Assembly (NCBI RefSeq): GCF_004664715.2
Contig: NC_051069.1
Location: 500,001 to 564,000, forward strand
Direction: 5' to 3'
Source of the DNA: Peromyscus leucopus
Lineage: Eukaryota; Chordata; Mammalia; Rodentia; Cricetidae
Length of the DNA: 64,000 bases
This document shows, piece by piece, positions 54,336 through 64,000 of this stretch. A program made the position numbers and the translations under genes. Position 1 is the first letter of the stretch. Each line of letters begins with the position of its first letter. The notes beneath the pieces are model-generated. The model worked only from the letters and a program-made list of their open reading frames with translations. It did no database searches and was not told where the DNA came from.

Positions 54336-55090
54336 ATCTTTCAACGAAGTGAGGGAGTCCTGTGACTTCCTCTAAAATAGTTTCGTGAATAATATAAGGC
54401 CCCTTCTTTCTTCTCGCATGGCTCTATGGCATCGCCTTCCCTCAAGATTTTTTTTCTAGTTTTACTAGTCAATCTTACCACAGAAATATGGCTTTCAAGT
54501 TACCTAATCAAACTTCCCATTTGATGCTTACGTCTTTGTTGTGTGGGCATGTGAACTTGATTGCTGTTTGTCTCACTTAGAACAAACCAAACTACAAAGA
54601 GCAGATACCCAAACCTTGTTCATTTAATCAATAATGAGAGACTGGTTCAGAACTGTTTGGTTCAGACTGGAAACATCACCAAGTATCAGACCTCTGTTTG
54701 GGAAGGCTTTCACGTCTGTTTCATTTATTCAGGATAGACCTGTGTTTGGAAGATTTTATTTATTTATATTTTGAGCATATGCAAAAGAGTTCTCAAAGAC
54801 CTCAGTAAACTGCCTCTTATTTTTATTCCAATTAACTAAGCAGTCACTGTAGCAGGCCACAGTGGGATGGTGTTGATATTTTTAGGTGAAATGAGGCTAC
54901 TTTGTTGAAGAGGGGAGCACACACTCCACAAGTTGCCAGAGCATGCATGGGCCCCCCGGGGAATGGATTTGGGGGGCAAGAGTCGACTACGGCCAGATCT
55001 GGAATCACGTCTAGACGGAGGCCCCACGTCCAAACCCCAACTCTCTTCCTCTGGTCGGGCGGCTTCGGTTGAGCACAGTCATACAAACGA
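54336..55090. other. Proximal upstream region of TCF12
   Basis: Repeat-free sequence that passes from AT-rich to the CpG island at about 55.0-55.1 kb. It likely holds distal promoter sequence. Confidence 0.5.
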
Positions 55091-55440
55091 CTCCATCTTC
55101 TTCACACGAAGTTCCGAGGCCAGCGGCCCCTCCCGACCGTCCCGATCCCCCAGAGTTGGCCGCTCTCTTCAACTTGTGCCGCCTTGGGATGCTTGCCTTC
55201 GGGGCTGCTTCTGCTTGGGGCCTGGCTGGTCTTCTGGGCGCTCGCCCGCCCCCCCGCCCGCCGACCCCCACCCAACCCTCAGGAAGACCGAACCCTCTCC
55301 TTTCTTCTCGTGGGGCTCCTTCAGGCCAAGTTGGGAACTTGCTCATCAAGACTTAACTTCCCGAGCCTGCCTCCGGTCGCACCAACGGGGCCGGGCGCGC
55401 CACTCCCCGGCCGGAGCTCGCCGTCCCCACGCGGGGGGCT

Positions 55441-55617
55441 CAGGTGGGACGGCGCGCTCAGGTGAGCGAGCTGCTTCGCGCGGCGTGGAGGGGGGGGGGC
55501 TCCGCGCTCGTCCCGGAGTCCGCCCACCGCAGCTGCGGCCCCGCGCAGCTCCCCGGGTCCGGCGTGGCGGAGCTCGGGAAGGGGCTGCGGGTGGCGAATC
55601 CAGCTGCCGGCCAGCTG
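55441..55617 (+). promoter_or_regulatory. E-box cluster in TCF12 promoter
   Basis: Five hexamers of the E-protein type occur in 177 bp: CAGGTG at 55441 and 55459, and CAGCTG at 55530, 55601 and 55612. E-proteins (TCF3, TCF4, TCF12) bind CANNTG, preferring CAGCTG and CACCTG/CAGGTG. The cluster lies just upstream of the inferred start-site zone of a gene that encodes such a factor. Binding itself is an inference. Confidence 0.55.
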
Positions 55618-55859
55618 CGTCCCGCGCGTCCCCCGTCGCCGTCCCCGCCGCCGCCTGCCCGCCCGCCGCGCTCCGGGGCGCCGCGAGCGCGAGGAGACGC
55701 CCGCTGCCGGCCGCGGGCTTTGTCCGTCCGCCGCCTCGCCTCGCCCCGCCCGCCTCCCGCGCCTCCCCGCCCCCTCCGCGGTCCCACTTCCTCGGCGCGG
55801 GAGGCGGGAGCGCGCCGGGCAGCGAGGGGTTAAGCCGACGCGCTGGAGGCGCGGAGGGA

Positions 55860-56157
55860 TCCGGAGGCGAGCGGAGCTCGGTGCTGAGGCCGCCTCAGCG
55901 GAAAAAAAAAAATGTCCGCCTGAGGAGACCCACAAGTTCTATCGGGGGGACCGCCAGCCCGCCCGGGGGAGCCACGGGCGGCCAAGCCCGAGAGCCGCCC
56001 GAGCCGCGCGCGGACCCAAGCGCTCGCGCGGGCCCGAGGCCACCGAGCCGCCGGCGGCGCGAGGGGTAGCGGAGAGGGGGCGGAAAAAGCCTGAGCCCGC
56101 GCTCCCGGCCAAAGTGAACTTTAATCGGGGAGGTTGGATGCAGAGCCCGGGCGGCAG
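55860..56157 (+). other. TCF12: TCF12 exon 1, non-coding 5' UTR
   Basis: The 3' edge is set by a strong donor, GGCAG|GTAACC, after 56157. This pairs with the exon 2 acceptor at 56882-56883. The 5' edge is approximate. The exon would contain a 3-codon upstream ORF (ATG 55912, stop TGA 55921-55923, A at -3). It also holds the ATG of a second short upstream ORF at 56138 (T at -3, weak context), which ends in exon 2 after splicing. An alternative donor, GAGCGG|GTGAGT, after 56556 could give a longer exon. Confidence 0.6.
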
Positions 56158-56883
56158 GTAACCGCGGGCGGCGGGCGGGACGCGCGGAACTCGGGTCCCT
56201 TTGTAGGGCGCGGAGCCCGGGGCCGCGTCCAAGTTGCGGCGCGCCGCGGCGGGGCGGAGGCGCGAGCCGCGGGGTCCAGGCCCCGGGCAGCGGCGGTCGG
56301 CCTGCGCGGCGCTCGGGGCTCGGCGCTCGGGGGGCCCGGGGAGCCGCCGAGCCCGTCTCATTGTTCCCCGAGTCCGGGCCGGGGCGGCCCGAGTGGGAGG
56401 AGGAGGAGGCCGGGCGGGAGTTTGCCGTGCGCGGACGCGCGTGGGGCGCTCTCTCCGCCACCCCGGGGACCCCCCGCCGGGGACGTCCGGGCCGCAGACG
56501 CGGGCCTGGGAGCGGCGCGCTCCCCGCAACTTGTCAGCTCTATTGTTGCCGAGCGGGTGAGTCACTTGGGCTCCGGGTCGCCGCCGCTCTCTCCTCCCTC
56601 GCCGGGCGCGGGCTCGTTCCGTACTCCGCCGCGGGGGACCCCCCGGAGCCGAGCCGCCTCGGAAACTTGCGGGAGCCCCCGAGCCACGCGTGGCTTCCCT
56701 CCCGCAGCTCAGCGGTCACCCGGCTCACCCGCCTCTGCCCTCCCCCTCGGTGGGGATGCGTGGGGGGTCTGGCGTGTCGGCCGGCGTCCCCCAAAGCCCG
56801 AGCGCTGCCCCACGCTCTTCCCTCTCACGTCGGGCCTCCGGGTCTCCGGGTCTCCGCGGCTCAGCTTGTCTTCTCTGCCGTAG
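56158..56883 (+). other. TCF12: TCF12 intron 1
   Basis: This intron is GC-rich and remains inside the CpG island. It starts GTAACC and ends with a pyrimidine tract and TAG at 56881-56883. An open frame runs through it (56134-56883 region), but the start is not ATG and the composition explains the openness. No repeats are visible. Confidence 0.6.
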
Positions 56884-56980
56884 GACCTGCTAGAAGTGGC
56901 TGAAGATGAATCCCCAGCAGCAGCGCATGGCCGCGATCGGGACCGACAAGGAGCTGAGCGACCTGCTGGACTTCAGTGCG
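56884..56980 (+). CDS. TCF12: TCF12 exon 2 (start codon exon), residues 1-25
   Basis: The exon has 22 bases of 5' UTR, then ATG at 56906 (A at -3) and 25 codons reading MNPQQQRMAAIGTDKELSDL followed by LDFSA. It ends in phase 0 at the donor GCG|GTAGGA. This N-terminus identifies TCF12/HEB: the paralogue TCF4 starts differently and has ALGTDKELSD. The gene encodes a class I bHLH transcription factor that dimerises with tissue-specific bHLH proteins and binds E-boxes in the nucleus. This exon begins activation domain AD1, whose LSDLLDFS core is known in the family to contact p300/CBP and ETO-type cofactors. The bHLH domain lies far downstream, outside the window. Confidence 0.95.
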
Positions 56981-58109
<1,129 letters not shown>

Positions 58110-60569
58110 TAAAGCATGTTAATGTCTGTCACGCCATTCTGTACTGTGTTGGGTTAAAATCAACTGAAAAAAGTCTCAAACTTGGAGCGTTGTCTTAAAG
58201 ATTTCTTGATATGTTTTAAAGAATTTCAACATGGATTTAAAGTTGCTCTCTTTTTGTGAATGTTAAGGTTGAAAATTGTCTTGAACATGGTGAATTGTGT
58301 CATGATTGCATTTAGAAAGATGCCCGAAGAAGGCGTTCTGTGGTTCATGGGTGTTCCTTTTATATATGCGGCCATTTAATATATTTTCAGCTCATTAGTG
58401 TTAATAAATCTCAGCTTCCAAAATGGATAGAAGTATTATTGATCTATTGCATAAAAGGTAGACTTGAGACAAACAATAATTAGTAAGTTGTATTTATTTA
58501 AAAAATGGCTTTTACATTGGAAATCTTTAGGAAATCATTTTGTGGACATTAATTTAAAATGTTAATTTTATGTTAAAAATAAATGAAACCTTATATTTAT
58601 TTTATTTTTTCTTTGTTTTTTTCCTTATATTTATTTTAAATGACATGTTAGATGAGTGAATTTTTGTCCTGTAATCATTATATTTTTTAAAGTTAGATTT
58701 CTAAGCCAATACTGTTAATGTTACATTTGTTTGTTTTTGGTATACTACTTTGTCATATTACTAAACAGTGTCTCAACTTGAAGAAAACTTACAATTTAAA
58801 AAGACGCGTTCCAGAGCAGGGTATATTCTCGTCTATAGAAGCTGTAATTTCTGTTTTCTTGAAGCTGTTCCTCAGTGTCCAGAGAGGTGGAGAGGGAGCA
58901 TTGAGAGCACTGTCCTGAGAAAGCCGCTCTTAGCTTTCAGGGCAGAAGCTCAGGCACTCTGTTTGGATCAGCGTTTTTTGTTTACCTAGTAAAGTCAGAG
59001 CTGGTTTCCAAAGTGCTGTGAGAGCAGAAATCATTTTATATCTGACTTTAATGTTTTATTGTATTTCTACTTCATATTTAAAAAAATGTTTATGCTTAAA
59101 ATCACACATTGGGTTAGCTGGGTTCATTTTAGCTGTGACATTACAGCGTGTGGGGAAATGATAGGATGCCTGTCATCTAACATACCAAACAGGAGAATAA
59201 AAAGCAGTTTTGGATTTCATATAACCTGAAGGCTAGTGTTTTTGACTATAAAGATAGGAAATGTTAACCAGATTCCAATTCTTCTCCCACCTCTTCCCCT
59301 TTGCCTAGAAATTACTGGGGCATTTTCTGCTTTTGGGACAGAGGAAGAAGAAAATTATCTGTAGAGTAGTGGCTGTAGTGTAGCTCTCCACTAGCATTTA
59401 GAGGACATCTTAATTTTTATAAATAAGTTCATTGTTATGAGCTTTTAGGTGGACATTCTGTAAGACATGGTAGGTGCCTGGTGTGCTCTGTGAGTCCTGA
59501 TTGCTGTTTTATACTGTTAGCTTCATCTCATGTTGTGGAAAACATCTGTAACTGGGCATTGATTAGGATAGGAACATTAGAAACTTGTTATGAGAGTGCA
59601 GTTATACTTATTTTTAAAAATTCAGAACGACTTCTGCTATGAAAATATCTGCTGGATTGCAAGTATGTGACTGGCCTTGCCACCTCTGCAAGGCTGTGTC
59701 ACACAAATGTTTGTGATAGAAGTCACACTCATTTCTCTGGATTAAGATGTTATATAGACTTAAATTTCTATATTCTGTGGACATAGCAATATTTAGCTGT
59801 GAGGTTTGTTTTAAAAGAATTATAACAATAGTAAGATTTAAATTTCAAAACGAGACAATTGCATGAGGTTATTTTACAACAAAATATCTGGTGGATACAA
59901 TTTCTCTCTAGCCTTTCTTATCTCAAAGTGAATATTTAAAAGAAATTGGCACAGTAATATTCTGCGTATGCACTGTGCATCTATCTTACTGACATTTCAA
60001 AGGATATTTGTAACAACACTCTAGTTTCTATTGATGTGCAACATATAGGATGTGAAGGTCTCATGCTCCTTTTGAAGAGCCGTGTGTAAAGACTAGAGGT
60101 TTTTTGTCTTTGGTGTAACATTCGAGACACTCATCTTTTGCTTTGTGAGAGCTGCAGTTTATAATGTGCAGTATTACATCTTCCTCATTATTCGTTCCTT
60201 AAAAGAAGGACTTAATTTTGTAGTTGATTATTTTTGAAATATAATCCAAATTATGTACAATACTTTTGTATTTTTTTAACCTGAAGTACCTAATATATTC
60301 TATAGAATGAGATGTCCCTTTTATCTTGTTTCTGAAACAAAACAAATAACTTGGAAGTCAGTATAGAAAAGATGAATGCATATTTATTACTTGAATCTGT
60401 ACAGTGTCATTTCTTCCTCAAGATGTTATTTCCTTTGCATTATAGGTAGATTAAATTAGTCCACTTGGTGTGAGAGGTTGTATGAGATGTTCTTACTGAC
60501 CTTGTGATAAGTATGTTTTTGGAAATGAAAGGTGGGGTACATGAGCTTCAAATATAGTTTATAAGAAAT

Positions 60570-60705
60570 ATATACATCTGAGTATAGTGGCTCACACTTG
60601 TAATCTCGACCCAGAGGCAAGGAGGAACAGGAATTCAAGGTCATCTTTGGGTCCGTAGTTAAAGGCCAGTGTGGGCTACACGAGACCATCAAAACAAACA
60701 GATCA
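60570..60705 (+). repeat. Diverged B1-like SINE in TCF12 intron 3
   Basis: GTGGCTCACACTTGTAATCT ... AGGAATTCAAGGTCATCTTT ... GGGCTACACGAGACCATC is a decayed B1-type monomer. Confidence 0.6.
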
Positions 60706-62534
60706 ATACCATAAACAACAACAAAGAAGGGAACTACCCACAGATGCAGTGTTGCTTTCCGTTCCCTCCAGTGGTTATGTCTTGCTTAAGTCTCATAAAT
60801 CGGGAATTGATAGTGGTAAGGTAAAGACATCCTCATGCTGCCCTTTTATACTTGCATACATTTTCCTACTGATTAAAAAAATGCATAACATTATTTACTC
60901 TCCATTAGGTGTGATAAGATTATTAAATGTGGACCCATCCTATAGTGTTTCAAATTGCTAGAGTAGAATTTGAATATATCTAGTGAAAAAGAAATGAAAG
61001 CAGAAAACCAAGATTTTACTAAGGGGTTTTAAAACTGAACTATAGTACAAATAGAAATGGTGATTTTTTAAATAAAAAGGAAACTAAGTTGGCCTGTCAC
61101 TCAAGGTATTTTCAGGTTATGAGTGGGGTGTGGGCCTCCGTGTATACCATTTAGTGTTGAGATTGAGGATAACTAAGTTTTAGTATTATGTATATGGTAA
61201 GATTCAACATTTTAGATATTGCTGTACTGATGAATAGTAACTGCAGACTCAGCAGATATATGGAGACATGTAATATTTTAAGTTAAAATGGTTTATTAAG
61301 GTAAAGGATAAGTAACAAAGAGGTTTTTTTAAAACCTTGTAAATTTAAGTACAAACTTGGAAAACAGAAAAATGAAACACAAGATTGTAGCGGTGAGCAC
61401 TGTGCTCTTGAGAACAGTTCTGCAGTGACCCTTCATCAGATCACAGTGCTTGGGACTTGTTATACTTAGTGAAATGTGCATATAATTGATTGATTGTTTT
61501 TGTCTTTTCACCAACAGCTCATGTATAGATTTGTATTTCTGTCTTTAAACTATCTCTTGGTATATTGTCTTCCCTGAGTTTCACAGTGGTTCTTTTGGAT
61601 AGGAAAATGAAAACATTCAGCCTTAAATTATAATCAGAGTTGTTTCTACATTTTGGTTTAAGAAGATCATAGAGTGTACACAATTATTAAAGTCAGTCTT
61701 TTCTGTTCTTAAACAATTGGTAATCATTCTTGAAATTCACTGCCTGCTTTATATGTTTGAAGACTTGGGCATCTTGTTATAAGAGAGTGCGGTTAGAGAG
61801 AGGTACTTATTAAGATGGTGTTTCTGGACAGTGCATAAGCTAACTTAAAAGAAAACTAAAACTGAAAAAAACCACAAAAAAACCAGGAGACCAGACAGAC
61901 TGCTTTTGGGTGTCACCTGAATGTGTACTTTTAGTTGGGAATGTTGAAGTTACAAATCTAATGTGTTTAAGGAATAAAGTGAGAAGACCAGCATATCACC
62001 ACAGAAGGCTAATGAATGATATCCTGCTTTGTTAAATAGTTGAGCCATATGATTGTCAGTCAGATAACAATTTATTAATTATTACTTTATGCAGCCTGGT
62101 CTTATAATACTAGCATTTGGGAAGATGGGAAATAGAGAAGGTCATAGACTGGAAGTGGAGACGTTTCATTGTTTACATGTAAAGATAAAATAGAAAACTG
62201 GAGGGTAACTTGTGTACTTAGAGAATATCAAGAATTATAAATGCATTAACTTATGTTGAGTTCTTAAGAGGGCTGTGCTATATAGAGTGAGGAAACTAAC
62301 AAGTTTAATTTAGTGTTGACTGGTGAAGGCAATATGCAGGATTATTCAGTGAGGAGAAGAACACACCTCCCAGAGTTGGGGTAGTATAAAGTAGTAATTT
62401 GATGTGACTAAAAGATCTATACAGTTTGAGAAAAGAGAAGGAGGCTTTAATTGATTGCCATTCCAGAATTCATAGTTGCCGACTATTATCTGGAGCTGAA
62501 TTTGTTCGGGTCACATTCAGATATTACCACTATT

Positions 62535-62660
62535 ATCACTAGCTTGGAGGACATGGGTGAGTTACCTAACCCCTGTAGGCTACTCTTCTTCATCTATAAG
62601 GTAATAGCTACTGGGAAGTTTGGTACAGGGTCAGAGGAGCTAATAAGTGGGAAGCCCCAA
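62535..62660 (+). repeat. MIR-like remnant in TCF12 intron 3
   Basis: GGGTGAGTTACCTAACCCCT, then CTACTCTTCTTCATCTATAA GGTAATAGCTACTGGGAAG, follows forward MIR core order. Confidence 0.6.
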
Positions 62661-62977
62661 GAACAGCAGCACTTGATGTGCAGCAAATTGTGGCGGAATG
62701 AATTGGTACTGGGAAGGCACTAGAATAAGGAAAACATTTCTTTAGGAAGTTGTACTGATCTAGAGATGAGATACTAAGGTTTGGATTTAGCCACAGTGTG
62801 TGTGGGAAGGAGAAAGAAGGAACTAGGAGTAAGGGATTTACAGAATCAGAGAGTCTGAGTCCTGTGGGTAAGAAGACGACAACTCAGGGTTGTAGCTCTG
62901 CCATGATTGGAGGGTGGGAGTTGTGAAAATAAGGAAGATGAATTGTTTGGAGTCGTAAATTTAACACAACCTTCTTG

Positions 62978-63060
62978 GGGGAGTATTCAGTGGTAAAACA
63001 GTTACCTAGAGTGATAAACCATTGAATTTGATTCCTGTGTTGTAAAAAACAAAACCAAAT
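62978..63060 (+). repeat. Decayed ID-like SINE in TCF12 intron 3
   Basis: GTATTCAGTGGTAAAACAGT, TTGATTCCTGTGTTGTAAAA and an A-rich tail follow the ID layout. Confidence 0.45.
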
Positions 63061-63984
63061 AAAAAACAAGGAACAGCCCCCTACACACCCCCCTACCCCA
63101 ATAACAAAAGACATATAAATTCAAATGACTCAAAACTCTTATGACTAATTTGGAGGTTTTTGAGAGGAAAGTGCTGGGAAATGAGTTAAAGTGTTTTAGA
63201 AAAAAAACCAAATAACTCACCCTTACATCTGCCTATAAAATTAATGTGTAGTTGTCAACTGTCAAGAAAATTGGAGAATAGGGAGAAAAAAAATCACCCT
63301 TACTTCACTGTCCAGAGAAAACTGTTAGGTTTTGATTTATTTCTTTTAGTCTTTTTTTTTTCCACCTAGAAGTGCTGTATTCGTATTTTCCAAGGTGAAA
63401 TCTTAATGGTAGTTCCACTTTATACCCACCCTCTAAAAATTTCACTCCATATTCTATCACGAGCATTTTCTCTTGTTATATGCTCTACCAACTTGTTTTA
63501 AAATAGTTGCATCTCTTGCATGGAGTAGATATAGAAATATTTCAGTTTTCTGATTGCTTGAATATAGGGGTTTTGTTAATTTTCCTTTTGATACGATAAT
63601 GTGGTAATGAACACTTTTTGTACATACGTATATGCGCATACACACACATTTCCCCTTTGGTAAGGGATACAGACTTTTTTCCCATACCTATAAGTTATAA
63701 TCAAGGAGTTAATGAATGAATTCTGTAGGGAAATGAACTCGGTGAGAGAAATGATGAGGCTAAGAATGATGTTAGTGGTATAGATGTACAGAATCTGACT
63801 TTGATTATTGAAGGTAAAGATACAGATGCTTATTAGCTTGAATGGATTGAGCAGTGGTGACAGTCCACTACACCAGTGTTACATATAGAGGGTTTGTGCA
63901 CTTAGTGGAGAGAATTCCCTGCAGTCTGACTTGTGCTTATTGAGATGCAGAGGGACCAATTGAGTTAGTGAAAAAGTCCTTGAA

Positions 63985-64000
63985 TTCTGGCTTTTCAGGA
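63985..64000 (+). other. TCF12: Possible TCF12 exon 4 splice acceptor and first 2 bases
   Basis: The window ends TTCTGGCTTTTCAG|GA. Exon 3 leaves one G, so GA would complete a Gly codon, and TCF12 has Gly-Ile-Asp after the FSGS of exon 3. The match of acceptor, phase and residue is suggestive, but only two exon bases are visible. Confidence 0.5.

Larger units (their letters stand above)
55100..56900 (+). promoter_or_regulatory. TCF12: TCF12 CpG-island promoter
   Basis: This is a long, very GC- and CpG-rich stretch leading into the first TCF12 exons, with no obvious TATA box. It has GC boxes (CCCCGCCC at 55744-55751 and 55767-55776), an ETS-like CACTTCCT near 55786, and five CAGSTG-type E-boxes at 55441-55617. 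It covers the non-coding exon 1, intron 1 and the start of exon 2. TATA-less CpG-island promoters are typical of broadly expressed genes such as E-proteins. The left edge is gradual, and the exact start sites cannot be read from sequence. Confidence 0.85.

Noticed and set aside
54933..56069. 378-residue + strand open frame in the TCF12 island
   Set aside because: It starts at a non-ATG codon, crosses the likely promoter and exon 1, and has a composition (Pro, Arg, Ala, Gly) expected from any frame in GC-rich DNA. No domain is seen.
55895..56565. Long minus-strand frames of 188-208 residues
   Set aside because: They are antisense GC-island frames without recognisable motifs; other frames of the same island are equally open.
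56134..56883. 249-residue frame ending at the exon 2 acceptor
   Set aside because: Mostly intron 1, non-ATG start, and it does not join in frame with the known TCF12 start.

Overview
This is rodent nuclear DNA, most likely from a cricetid (hamster, vole or deer-mouse group). It is crowded with B1, B2/B3, B4 and ID SINEs. Many B1 copies carry a tail reading AGGAAAGGCGCAAAGCTACA, which I associate with cricetids rather than house mouse. CA/TG microsatellites are frequent, and two LTR-like insertions do not match mouse families I know. The species cannot be fixed from sequence alone.

The only protein-coding gene I can support is the 5' end of TCF12 (HEB, a class I bHLH E-protein) on the + strand at the right end. 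A GC-rich CpG-island promoter (about 55.1-56.9 kb) holds a non-coding first exon. Exon 2 carries the start codon at 56906 and encodes residues 1-25. Exon 3 (57972-58044) encodes residues 26-49 plus one base. Together they encode most of the conserved N-terminal activation domain AD1 (LSDLLDFSAMF). The rest of the window is intron 3, and its last 20 bases look like the acceptor and first two bases of exon 4.

Positions 1-54 kb are intergenic or upstream. They hold SINEs, several old L1 fragments (4.9-7.4, 24-27.2 and 41.3-41.7 kb), one younger 5'-truncated L1 with clean target-site duplications (12.3-13.0 kb), a solo LTR (26.4-26.8 kb), a 468-bp LTR-like element carrying SINE-like sequence (48.6-49.1 kb), a hAT-type element (48.1-48.3 kb), two U6 snRNA pseudogenes and a 5S rRNA pseudogene. 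A second, orphan CpG island at 32.7-33.5 kb has promoter character and a minus-strand splice donor, but no recognised gene. A short CpG-rich patch lies at 16.85-17.0 kb.

SINE density drops sharply at about 54.2 kb, and the TCF12 promoter and introns are almost free of young SINEs. Five E-protein-type E-boxes lie within 177 bp of the TCF12 promoter, which suggests auto- or cross-regulation. No CRISPR, operon or bacterial feature is present; most long open frames are SINE translations or GC-island frames.
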